DNA of 64,000 nucleotides from Physella acuta (lineage: Eukaryota > Mollusca > Gastropoda > Physidae), in the NCBI RefSeq assembly GCF_028476545.1, contig NW_026731790.1, forward strand, positions 97,001 through 161,000. Direction: 5' to 3'. The first letter of the stretch is position 1. Each line of letters begins with the position of its first letter. This document shows, piece by piece, positions 23,470-34,045 of this stretch. The position numbers and the translations under genes were made by a program. The notes below the pieces were generated by a model, which worked only from the letters and a program-made list of their open reading frames with translations, was not told where the DNA came from and did no database searches.

Positions 23470-24133
23470 CATCGTTTCATATTTTGACCTACAGTTATCA
23501 TTATTTTTCAATTGCCATTTGTGCTTTCTTTACCTTTATTTATTAAAGTTTTGTTTTCTTCATTGTTACCTTGATTCTGTGTATTATCTGTAGATATTAG
23601 GCGTTTGTTTTAATGCTATATTCAATTCCAAACGTTGTATGCTTTCGATTATTTTCTTAAAATGGCATGTTCGATGTGTTTAGTTGCCTATTGGTGTGAG
23701 CTGTTATCACTTTTTATTTGACTTTTTGTTTTCTTTATTTTTTGATTAAGGTTTTTGGTTATCGTGATCTGTTAGTTATCTGTAGATAATATGTGCTGCT
23801 TTTTATGTTGCGCATAACAAACGTATTTCCTGTATTACTTTCTGTTATCATTCAGGAAGAAACATGAAACACATTTAATTAACAAAAAGCGCGACGATAA
23901 AAAAAGACATTACACTAATAATTATTTGTTAATCTCAAATATCAAGTAATATAATGACTACATTGCTTCGGTAAATGAACAGCTCGTCTCTTTAACAGTA
24001 GACAATTTTTTTTTCTAAAATAATATATTTACTTAAAAAAGGGTGTAGTTTTTAGATCTCAACCCTAATTAGTTAAATATCATTTATCTTCTTACATTTT
24101 ACGTATTGTTTTTACAAATTATAATATTTCACA
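23470..24133. other. T-rich DNA left of the palindromic element
   Basis: No gene or repeat is recognised. The last bases include TATAAT at 24,134-24,139, the left copy of the element's 6-bp flanking duplication. Confidence 0.4.
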
Positions 24134-24169
24134 TATAATAGTAGTATATTAGGTCACTTTTGGGTAGTA

Positions 24170-24520
24170 TGGGTGAGGGGGATGCGGATGCGGATGCGGA
24201 TGCGGAACAAAGGCTATATAGGAAAATACTCGGATGCGGATGTACAATGACATATAGCAAAATACTCACCCACCTGGGTGGAGTGGGTGATGCGGATGTA
24301 CAACGAGATATAGTAAAATACTCCCTGGGGGAGGTGGAGGTACACCGACATATAGTAAAATACTCACCCACCTGGGTGAGGGTGGGTGAGCAGGATGTAC
24401 AATGAGATATAGTAAAATACTCACCCACCTGGGTGAAGGTGGGTGAGGGTGGGTGAGCAGGATGTACAATGAGATATAGTAAAATACTCACCCACCCTAG
24501 GGTGGGAGATGCGGATGCGG
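24170..24520. repeat. Subterminal hairpin tandem array (left)
   Basis: Units of about 50-60 bp contain ATATAGTAAAATACTCACCC followed by ACCTGGGTGAGGGTGGGTGA, an inverted repeat able to form a stem. Four GCGGAT hexamers precede it here; the right-arm counterpart (32,630-32,980) has three. The 120- and 81-codon frames across it are repeat read-through. Confidence 0.9.
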
Positions 24521-24534
24521 AGTAGGTCAGTAGG

Positions 24535-25300
24535 TCACCTTTTGGTGACCTTGTGACGTAATCATTGACCTAGTTACGTAATTTTAATGAGTTTTTAATG
24601 AGTTTGAATTTAATTTTTAAATTTTAATTAATTTTTGACCTAGTTACGTAATTTTAATGCGTTTTTTAATGAGATTTAATGAGTTTTTAAAGTTTTAATT
24701 AATTTTTGCCCTAGTTACGTAATTTTAATGTGTTTTTTTTATTAGTTTTAATGAATTTTTAAAATTTTAATTAATTTTTTATTAACGAGTTACGTAATTT
24801 GATTATTTGTTTACTTTTTTAATTGTTTAATTTGTTTGATTTAAATTGTTTAATTACTTTGTTTATATTGTGTAATTTTTATTAACGAGTTACGTAATTT
24901 GATTATTTGTTTACTTTTTAATTATTTTTATTTTGTTTATTTTTAATTTTATTTTATTTTTAATAAGTTTAATTAATTTGATTTTTATTTATTTTGTAGC
25001 TAGTTACGTAATTTTAATTTTATTTTATAATTAGTTTGAATTTTTATTGACTAGTTATGTAATTTAATTACTTTGATTGTTTAATTAGTTTGTTTACTTG
25101 TTGTTTAATTTAATTACTTTGTTTATATTGTGTAATTTTTATTAACGAGTTACGTAATTTGATTATTTGTTTGAAATTCATTTTATTTCTTTGATTTTAA
25201 TTACTTTGTTTAATTAATTTATTTGATATATTTCTTTTCTTTGTTGTTTAATGTTGTTTATTTGTTTGAATGTATGTATGTTTTTAAATTCTCCCCTACA
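24535..25300. repeat. AT-rich block with seven TTACGTAA palindromes
   Basis: Exact TTACGTAA octamers sit at 24,574, 24,644, 24,715, 24,790, 24,890, 25,004 and 25,150. They are set in otherwise almost pure A/T sequence made of diverged GTTTTTAATGAGTTTTAATT-like units. The block is mirrored at about 31,860-32,600. TTACGTAA is the known binding consensus of PAR-type and E4BP4-type bZIP factors; whether it acts that way here is inference. Confidence 0.85.
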
Positions 25301-25659
25301 ACGAGCGTGTACTAGAACAGTCTTTGTATACCAACCTTTAACCAGACATGTAACATCTGTTACATATCGATCCACCCGCGAAGTTTTCTCACCGCTGCCC
25401 GTTTTAATGGGAATGTATTGATCGCAGCCGCTGGCCCATCACACCTAATTAAATTTCTGTTATGCTTCACCGAGTTTCCCCCGCTCGGTTGACAGCTGTG
25501 CAACAGCTGTTGTGCGACAGCTGGTGGTGTAATTAGGTTGACCAACCGGACATTACCTTGTTGGTTTTCTAGTACGCGTATGCTACACGTATATACACAC
25601 ACACACACACACAATCACACTAAATTAGAACAAAAGTCTTCTTATATTTTATTTGTTTA

Positions 25660-25923
25660 TTAACGTTTTTCCAATTCATCAAAGGCTTTTAAAATTTCAT
25701 CCTGTAAACTCAACAGGCGCTCAAAGCAGACGCGACTCATACTAACACCAGAATTTGTAGGAAAATTAAGATCGGTCCCATCTATAAGCTCTCTAAGATT
25801 TAAAGTGTTTTTGTTCATGAATTGGCTAACAATCGCCAATTTAAATCCGGTGTGATTCATCGTTCGTATTTCCGTCACTTTATTGTTACCTCTGGCCACA
25901 AGTATCCAATCTTCATTAGACAT
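25660..25923 (-). CDS. PC4/p15-like single-strand-DNA-binding protein (left arm, whole)
   Basis: This is an 87-codon frame starting at ATG 25,923 with AAG upstream (A at -3). An in-frame non-ATG extension exists but is unnecessary. Residues 41-84 resemble the C-terminal domain of transcription coactivator PC4: L41-x-L43-R44-E45, P55, G59-V60-S61-M62-S63, F67, L70-L71, I77, A80 and L84 fit the family's IRE...P..GISLS..W..L...I...L pattern. PC4-fold proteins bind single-stranded DNA in transcription or replication. The gene is compact: an AATAAA signal overlaps the stop (25,656-25,661 on the reverse strand), and a TATAAAAG-like string lies about 20 bases upstream of the ATG. It faces outward from the palindrome centre, as does its right-arm twin. 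The family call is by eye and needs a profile search. Confidence 0.5.
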   Translation of the reverse strand: MSNEDWILVARGNNKVTEIRTMNHTGFKLAIVSQFMNKNTLNLRELIDGTDLNFPTNSGVSMSRVCFERLLSLQDEILKAFDELEKR

Positions 25924-26116
25924 CTTGAAATAATCTTTTATAATTAGTTCCAATAATTTGAAGTGTTAAACGTGTTATAATACGATCGTTAATATATTGA
26001 CGACTCGCTGACGCCGAAAAGGGTTGTAATATAACTTTTAAATTTGCACCGCGCGTTTAATCGAAAGAGCTAAGTAGTTAACCGCAAAGCTACCGTTAAG
26101 TGTGGCGACAGATGTT

Positions 26117-26310
26117 ACCAAGCGGGTGGTGGTAAGGTGGTGGTAAGGTGGTGGTGGTGGTGGTGGTGGTGGTGGTAAGGTGGTGGTGGTGGTGGTAAGG
26201 TGGTGGTAAGGTGGTAAGGTGGTGGTAAGGTGGTGGTAAGGTAGTCGTGGTAAGGTGGTGGTAAGGTGGTGGTAAGGTAGTAGTGGTAAGGTGGTGGTAA
26301 GGTGGTGGTA
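26117..26310. repeat. GGT / GGTAA simple array (left arm)
   Basis: Runs of GGT and GGTGGTAA, with occasional GTAGTCGTGG. The right-arm twin (30,840-31,038) is about 12 bases longer in its pure triplet run, a normal slippage difference. Confidence 0.95.
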
Positions 26311-28101
26311 AATTTGCTTAAGATTATAAACTTCAAGTTTTAAAAATCAACAACGTTATAGTACGTCGTGTCAAATGACACATTATCATAGCGACAACAA
26401 AAGCGAACCTTATTTTATTTACATGAAAGCGTGTTTTCCAAAAAGTGTCACCATGCCATTGTCATTTTCGCAGCGGGGTTTATTTTAAGTGCAACCGTGC
26501 ACGGTTGTTTATATTTTAAAAGAAGTATCACGTGTCTTCCCCATAGGTCTTCCCTAATAGAGAAACGAGAGGAAAGACAACTGTTCTAAAATTAGAACAG
26601 CCTTGTCTACAGACACGAGTATCGTCCCTTGTGAAAAAATTTGCGTCAGAATCCTTAACTAAACAGTCAATTTCTTTAACAAGTTAAAAAATAATTTAGG
26701 AAGACAAGGGTTAACAACATTAGACGCCACCGTTTTTGTTTCCTGTGACGACAAGGCACAATACACTTTTGTATTTTATGTCTCAAGTAGAGGGGTGGGA
26801 TATCTTTTCTTTGTAAGCGTGTTGTAAACAATAGGTAGAGGAAGCGATTACTAGATAAGAGGGGAGAGAACGTGACGTACATCGCGATATTTGAAAACAT
26901 GGCGATGTTTAACCTCAACCAAAAAAGGCAATGAACCTAGAAGGAAGACGAATATATATCTTAGTCTTGAAGCAGATTACCTTCCCATGTTCGCTTTAGT
27001 ATTACAGTTTTCATCAAACTTCTTTTTGACTTGAACGTCTTTAATTTTTAAGAAAGTTTACTTATACATAATACATTTCGTCTAATGACAATTTTTTATT
27101 TTTACCACTCAATGTATTTTGTTTTTCTATATCTTACATTGTCATCTTAATTTTTGATCACCTTAGTAAAAATTTGCTTAAGATTATAAAATTCAAGTTT
27201 TAAAAAACAACAACGTTATAGTACGTCGTGTCAAATGACACATTATCATAGCGACAACAAAAGCGAACCTTATTTTATTTACATGAAAGCGTGTTTTCCA
27301 AAAAGTGTCACCATGCCATTGTCATTTTCGCAGCGGGGTTTATTTTAAGTGCAACCGTGCACGGTTGTTTATATTTTAAAAGAAGTATCACGTGTCTTCC
27401 CCATAGGTCTTCCCTAATAGAGAAACGAGAGGAAAGACAACTGTTCTAAAATTAGAACAGCCTTGTCTACAGACACGAGTATCGTCCCTTGTGAAAAAAT
27501 TTGCGTCAGAATCCTTAACTAAACAGTCAATTTCTTTAACAAGTTAAAAAATAATTTAGGAAGACAAGGGTTAACAACATTAGACGCCACCGTTTTTGTT
27601 TCCTGTGACGACAAGGCACAATACACTTTTGTATTTTATGTCTCAAGTAGAGGGGTGGGATATCTTTTCTTTGTAAGCGTGTTGTAAACAATAGGTAGAG
27701 GAAGCGATTACTAGATAAGAGGGGAGAGAACGTGACGTACATCGCGATATTTGAAAACATGGCGATGTTTAACCTCAACCAAAAAAGGCAATGAACCTAG
27801 AAGGAAGACGAATATATATCTTAGTCTTGAAGCAGATTACCTTCCCATGTTCGCTTTAGTATTACAGTTTTCATCAAACTTCTTTTTGACTTGAACGTCT
27901 TTAATTTTTAAGAAAGTTTACTTATACATAATACATTTCGTCTAATGACAATTTTTTATTTTTACCACTCAATGTATTTTGTTTTTCTATATCTTACATT
28001 GTCATCTTAATTTTTGATCACCTTAGTAAAAATTTGCTTAAGATTATAAAATTCAAGTTTTAAAAAACAACAACGTTATAGTACGTCGTGTCAAATGACA
28101 C
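26311..28101. repeat. 860-bp tandem duplication inside the left arm
   Basis: AATTTGCTTAAGATTATAAA begins at 26,311, 27,171 and 28,031, exactly 860 bases apart. Two full units are followed by a partial one of about 70 bases. The right arm has only one full unit between the same 70-base direct repeats, so unequal exchange between those repeats explains the length difference. Each unit contains the palindromes AACCGTGCACGGTT, CTGTTCTAAAATTAGAACAG and GTGTCAAATGACAC, plus a 74-codon ATG frame (reverse, 26,676-26,900 and 27,536-27,760; basic, with a hydrophobic tail). I do not recognise that frame, and it may be chance. Confidence 0.95.
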
Positions 28102-28254
28102 ACCGTTTAAAATGTCTACATTTAAAGTTCACCAAAATAATGACGTAAAATCTAAATATGATATGACGTTAGCATACATATCATTCAACCTAATCACTCT
28201 AAAGTACAAATCAATAATTTTTATTGATTAAGGGGCTGGGTGAGTTATTTTTAT

Positions 28255-29755
28255 CACTATTCGCCCTTCCCCTTCCCTTTGTCCGCAACCCCTTTCCCCT
28301 TCTCCCATCCAACCCTGCGTCATCACACTAACCTCAATACCAACCGCTAGATACACAGACCGTACCACTACCCATTCTATTCCATTTAAGAGACAAAGGC
28401 TGTATGACAATCCTAAAGACAAATATTTATTCAACTAATATCGCAACCCCCTAGAAACCACTCCAACAGACTGAGATACATAACTTGTAGACACCACTCC
28501 TCGTTGAATATCTCTTGCACCCTACCTACATCATTAACTTTGTCCGCCGCCCTTGCCCCCGTCCCTAAACACCCGCTAGATAAACAGACCGTACCTCTAC
28601 CCACACTATTACTTGGACAGACAAAGTAACAGACAAACATTTATCCCCCTTCGTTTACTGTCACAAGTGACAACGTTCCCATCCAACTCCGAAACATCTA
28701 TGTACCAATTTTGAAACCTGTCTTGTTGAAAACAAAGACCGTCCCACTCTAGTGTAAACTCTACCCTGACCAACTCCGAAACAGAGATGGTCCCCGTTTG
28801 AAACCTCCCTCGGTGAAAACAAAATCCTTCCCACTCTAGTATAGACTCGGCCCCTAACACTTCCAAAACAGACATGTACTAACTTTGCAACCACCCTCGG
28901 TGAACATTTCACCGACCCTAGTATAGAGGCGGCCTCTATCAATCCCAAGACATGCATGTACCATCTTCGAAACCTATCTCGGTGAAAATTTCACCGATCG
29001 TCGTATGAACATTTCTAAACATGCATGTACCAACTCTGAAACCTACATCGGTGAAAACTTCACCGAGCCTAGTATAAACTCTACACCTATCGATTCCAAA
29101 ACATGCATGTTCCGAGTTCAAAACCAACCTCGGTGAAAACTTCACCGACCTTAGTTTAACTCTACCTAACAATTCCAATGATGCATATACGAACTTTGTA
29201 ACCTGCCTCGGTGAAAACACCCCCGTCCCTAGTCTGAACTCGGTTACCAACAATTTCAAAACATGCATGTTCCGAGTTCAAAACCAACCTTCACCGACAC
29301 TAGTATGAACTCGGCTACCAACAATTCCTAAACATGCATGTACCAACTTTGCAACCTGCCTCGGTGTTAACAAAAACTCCCCTGACCCTAGTATGAACTC
29401 GGTTACCAACAATTTCAAAACATACATGTTCCGAGATCAAAACCAACCTTCACCGACACTAGTATGAACTCGGCTACCAACAATTCCTAAACATGCATGT
29501 GCCAACTTTGCAACCTGCCTCAGTGTTAGCAAAACTCCCCGACCCTAGTATGGACTCTACACCTACCGATTCCAAAACATGGATGTTCCGAGTTCAAAAC
29601 CAACCTCGGTGAAAACTTCACCGACCTTAGTTTAACTCTCCCTAACAATTCCAAAACATGCATGGTCTAGCTTCGAACCCTGCCTCGGTGAAAACGTCAC
29701 CGACTCGTGTATAAAATCTGTCCCAACCAACTCCAAACCTTCCCTGGGCACCCGA
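28255..29755. repeat. Palindrome spacer: degenerate tandem array of about 79 bp
   Basis: From about 28,660 to 29,745, CATGCATG-type motifs recur about every 70-88 bases (28,950, 29,020, 29,101, 29,180, 29,260, 29,333, 29,421, 29,491, 29,577, 29,657). Many units also carry the inverted repeat CGGTGAAAACTTCACCG. The forward strand is rich in C and A and poor in G. Four overlapping reverse-strand frames (28,431-29,268) stay open across the units, but the phase shifts from unit to unit and no domain is recognised. The outer part (28,255-28,660) is related but more decayed. Confidence 0.8.
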
Positions 29756-32700
29756 ATAAAAATAACTCACCCAGCCCCTTAATCAATAAAAATTATTGAT
29801 TTGTACTTTAGAGTGATTAGGTTGAATGATATGTATGCTAACGTCATATCATATTTAGATTTTACGTCATTATTTTGGTGAACTTTAAATGTAGACATTT
29901 TAAACGGTGTGTCATTTGACACGACGTACTATAACGTTGTTGTTTTTTAAAACTTGAATTTTATAATCTTAAGCAAATTTTTACTAAGGTGATCAAAAAT
30001 TAAGATGACAATGTAAGATATAGAAAAACAAAATACATTGAGTGGTAAAAATAAAAAATTGTCATTAGACGAAATGTATTATGTATAAGTAAACTTTCTT
30101 AAAAATTAAAGACGTTCAAGTCAAAAAGAAGTTTGATGAAAACTGTAATACTAAAGCGAACATGGGAAGGTAATCTGCTTCAAGACTAAGATATATATTC
30201 GTCTTCCTTCTAGGTTCATTGCCTTTTTTGGTTGAGGTTAAACATCGCCATGTTTTCAAATATCGCGATGTACGTCACGTTCTCTCCCCTCTTATCTAGT
30301 AATCGCTTCCTCTACCTATTGTTTACAACACGCTTACAAAGAAAAGATATCCCACCCCTCTACTTGAGACATAAAATACAAAAGTGTATTGTGCCTTGTC
30401 GTCACAGGAAACAAAAACGGTGGCGTCTAATGTTGTTAACCCTTGTCTTCCTAAATTATTTTTTAACTTGTTAAAGAAATTGACTGTTTAGTTAAGGATT
30501 CTGACGCAAATTTTTTCACAAGGGACGATACTCGTGTCTGTAGACAAGGCTGTTCTAATTTTAGAACAGTTGTCTTTCCTCTCGTTTCTCTATTAGGGAA
30601 GACCTATGGGGAAGACACGTGATACTTCTTTTAAAATATAAACAACCGTGCACGGTTGCACTTAAAATAAACCCCGCTGCGAAAATGACAATGGCATGGT
30701 GACACTTTTTGGAAAACACGCTTTCATGTAAATAAAATAAGGTTCGCTTTTGTTGTCGCTATGATAATGTGTCATTTGACACGACGTACTATAACGTTGT
30801 TGATTTTTAAAACTTGAAGTTTATAATCTTAAGCAAATTTACCACCACCTTACCACCACCTTACCACTACTACCTTACCACCACCTTACCACCACCTTAC
30901 CACGACTACCTTACCACCACCTTACCACCACCTTACCACCTTACCACCACCTTACCACCACCACCACCACCTTACCACCACCACCACCACCACCACCACC
31001 ACCACCACCACCACCTTACCACCACCTTACCACCACCCGCTTGGTAACATCTGTCGCCACACTTAACGGTAGCTTTGCGGTTAACTACTTAGCTCTTTCG
31101 ATTAAACGCGCGGTGCAAATTTAAAAGTTATATTACAACCCTTTTCGGCGTCAGCGAGTCGTCAATATATTAACGATCGTATTATAACACGTTTAACACT
31201 TCAAATTATTGGAACTAATTATAAAAGATTATTTCAAGATGTCTAATGAAGATTGGATACTTGTGGCCAGAGGTAACAATAAAGTGACGGAAATACGAAC
31301 GATGAATCACACCGGATTTAAATTGTTAGCCAATTCATGAACAAAAACACTTTAAATCTTAGAGAGCTTATAGATGGGACCGATCTTAATTTTCCTACAA
31401 ATTCTGGTGTTAGTATGAGTCGCGTCTGCTTTGAGCGCCTGTTGAGTTTACAGGATGAAATTTTAAAAGCCTTTGATGAATTGGAAAAACGTTAATAAAC
31501 AAATAAAATATAAGAAGACTTTTGTTCTAATTTAGTGTGATTGTGTGTGTGTGTGTGTGTATATACGTGTAGCATACGCGTACTAGAAAACCAACAAGGT
31601 AATGTCCGGTTGGTCAACCTAATTACACCACCAGCTGTCGCACAACAGCTGTTGCACAGCTGTCAACCGAGCGGGGGAAACTCGGTGAAGCATAACAGAA
31701 ATTTAATTAGGTGTGATGGGCCAGCGGCTGCGATCAATACATTCCCATTAAAACGGGCAGCGGTGAGAAAACTTCGCGGGTGGATCGATATGTAACAGAT
31801 GTTACATGTCTGGTTAAAGGTTGGTATACAAAGACTGTTCTAGTACACGCTCGTTGTAGGGGAGAATTTAAAAACATACATACATTCAAACAAATAAACA
31901 ACATTAAACAACAAAGAAAAGAAATATATCAAATAAATTAATTAAACAAAGTAATTAAAATCAAAGAAATAAAATGAATTTCAAACAAATAATCAAATTA
32001 CGTAACTCGTTAATAAAAATTACACAATATAAACAAAGTAATTAAATTAAACAACAAGTAAACAAACTAATTAAACAATCAAAGTAATTAAATTACATAA
32101 CTAGTCAATAAAAATTCAAACTAATTATAAAATAAAATTAAAATTACGTAACTAGCTACAAAATAAATAAAAATCAAATTAATTAAACTTATTAAAAATA
32201 AAATAAAATTAAAAATAAACAAAATAAAAATAATTAAAAAGTAAACAAATAATCAAATTACGTAACTCGTTAATAAAAATTACACAATATAAACAAAGTA
32301 ATTAAACAATTTAAATCAAACAAATTAAACAATTAAAAAAGTAAACAAATAATCAAATTACGTAACTCGTTAATAAAAAATTAATTAAAATTTTAAAAAT
32401 TCATTAAAACTAATAAAAAAACACATTAAAATTACGTAACTAGGGCAAAAATTAATTAAAACTTTAAAAACTCATTAAATCTCATTAAAAAACGCATTAA
32501 AATTACGTAACTAGGTCAAAAATTAATTAAAATTTAAAAATTAAATTCAAACTCATTAAAAACTCATTAAAATTACGTAACTAGGTCAATGATTACGTCA
32601 CAAGGTCACCAAAAGGTGACCTACTGACCTACTCCGCATCCGCATCTCCCACCCTAGGGTGGGTGAGTATTTTACTATATCTCATTGTACATCCTGCTCA

Positions 32701-33008
32701 CCCACCCTCACCCACCTTCACCCAGGTGGGTGAGTATTTTACTATATCTCATTGTACATCCTGCTCACCCACCCTCACCCAGGTGGGTGAGTATTTTACT
32801 ATATGTCGGTGTACCTCCACCTCCCCCAGGGAGTATTTTACTATATCTCGTTGTACATCCGCATCACCCACTCCACCCAGGTGGGTGAGTATTTTGCTAT
32901 ATGTCATTGTACATCCGCATCCGAGTATTTTCCTATATAGCCTTTGTTCCGCATCCGCATCCGCATCCCCCTCACCCATACTACCCAAAAGTGACCTAAT
33001 ATACTACT
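29756..33008. repeat. Right arm of the palindrome
   Basis: This is the mirror image of the left arm with a single 860-bp unit: inner unique segment, one unit, CCA/TTACC simple array (30,840-31,038), PC4-like gene, AT-rich TTACGTAA block, then the hairpin array and GCGGAT repeats (32,630-32,985). It ends CTAATATACTACT at 33,008, followed by TATAAT. Confidence 0.9.
31239..31493 (+). pseudogene. PC4-like gene, right-arm copy (broken)
   Basis: This is the mirror copy of the gene at 25,660-25,923. It has the same start context and the same overlap of stop codon and AATAAA, and nearly identical bases. It looks broken by about one lesion, so only the left-arm copy remains whole. It transcribes outward, toward the right end. 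Confidence 0.6.
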
Positions 33009-33014
33009 TATAAT

Positions 33015-33505
33015 ATTCCAAAACTGTCATTTCGTGTTTCCAATACACATGATACCATTTCACATGCGAAATGGCAACGCTAGTAATATCATGTTTCCTA
33101 TACATAAGAGAAGACATAAAACACCCACCCTACAAATGTTACATGCCTAAAAATGTGTAGACAGAGTCAGGTTTTATAATGAGTTGCTATCGTTTGTTTT
33201 CTTCTTAAGTTAGTACAAATTAAAACCATTATCAAGTTACTGTTATTGGAACCATAAAAAACGAGATAGATACCAGAACATTTCAGCAGTCTACTTAGAT
33301 TTGGATCCGCAAAATGGATCTGGAGTGAGGTTATTTGGTCTGTTTCCGCTTTATTTTTGTATCACAGATGCAGAATTAATAAATATAATTCGAATACTGA
33401 AATATAATTATGTAAATCCTACACATAAGGTACATCTAAAAAAACTACGACAGTGACAATTTAAGTCCAAACAGTCTAAATTGTTTTTTAAAACACACAC
33501 ATATA

Positions 33506-33583
<78 letters not shown>

Positions 33584-34045
33584 TTTCGTATATTGTTTTC
33601 CAACTCGGAAGTATTTAATAACAACGACGAATAGCGTATAACGTAACTAACTGTATTTAATCAGACACATTGCACATGTATAATTATGCTGAGCAAAAAC
33701 GCCTTTTGATAGTCGTCAAAAAGGATCTGTCCAGCACATAATTAAAACTTAACGACGTTTTTATTGCTTTAAATCTGCCATTTTATCGTCGAGTTTAATG
33801 ATTTTTAACTTCAGCATTGTGAAATGTATGAAAAAATCGATGCCAATTTTATCTCTAAATGCCAATCTCTATACATCTACAGCGATCATCTCTTTCTTAT
33901 GAAACATGATATATTCAGCAGCAAGATTAAATTAAAAGTGTTTCGGAACTTTAAGACTGTTTTTAAATATGTTCATTGTCATTAAATGTGAATAATAAAT
34001 AAATCCCCATTTCTAAAAGTTAACACGATTGTATTGCGAAATGAT
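33015..34045. other. AT-rich DNA with a (TA)n tract
   Basis: A TA microsatellite runs from about 33,510 to 33,582. The remainder shows no gene. TATAAT at 33,009-33,014 is the right copy of the palindromic element's flanking duplication. Confidence 0.6.

Larger units (their letters stand above)
24140..28254. repeat. Left arm of the palindrome
   Basis: From the outer end inward it holds GCGGAT hexamer repeats, a 50-bp hairpin-bearing tandem array, an AT-rich TTACGTAA-bearing block, the PC4-like gene, a GGT/GGTAA simple array, two 860-bp tandem units and a 150-base unique inner segment. It is 862 bases longer than the right arm, which matches one extra 860-bp unit. Confidence 0.9.
24140..33008. 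mobile_element. 8.87-kb palindromic element with Polinton-like ends
   Basis: The left arm (24,140-28,254) and right arm (29,756-33,008) are near-identical reverse complements around a 1.5-kb spacer. The element starts AGTAGTATATTAGGTCAC and ends with its complement. A 6-bp direct duplication, TATAAT, abuts both ends (24,134-24,139 and 33,009-33,014). A 6-bp duplication, AG/CT termini, a short terminal tandem (AGT AGT) and long inverted repeats are all described for Polintons and point to a retroviral-type integrase. I see no polymerase, integrase, protease or capsid gene, so this would be a non-autonomous relic, or another protein-primed or virus-derived element. The arms differ mainly in repeat lengths and in one extra 860-bp unit on the left. 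One small gene is whole in one arm and broken in the other. Close arm identity suggests a recent insertion or arm-to-arm correction. Confidence 0.7.

Noticed and set aside
30250-30474. 74-codon ATG frame in the 860-bp unit
   Set aside because: No domain is recognised, and its three copies are identical only because the unit was duplicated. Not strong enough to call a gene.
31541-31795. 84-codon frame downstream of the PC4-like gene (also reverse at 25,360-25,614)
   Set aside because: It has no ATG start; it begins in a TG microsatellite just after an in-frame stop. It is kept identical in both arms only because the arms are near-identical. It could be an exon, but nothing shows it.
24140-33008. 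Palindrome as a sequencing or assembly fold-back artefact
   Set aside because: The arms differ in unit number, microsatellite length and small changes, and a 6-bp duplication flanks the whole, which an artefact would not create. Read-level proof is still desirable.
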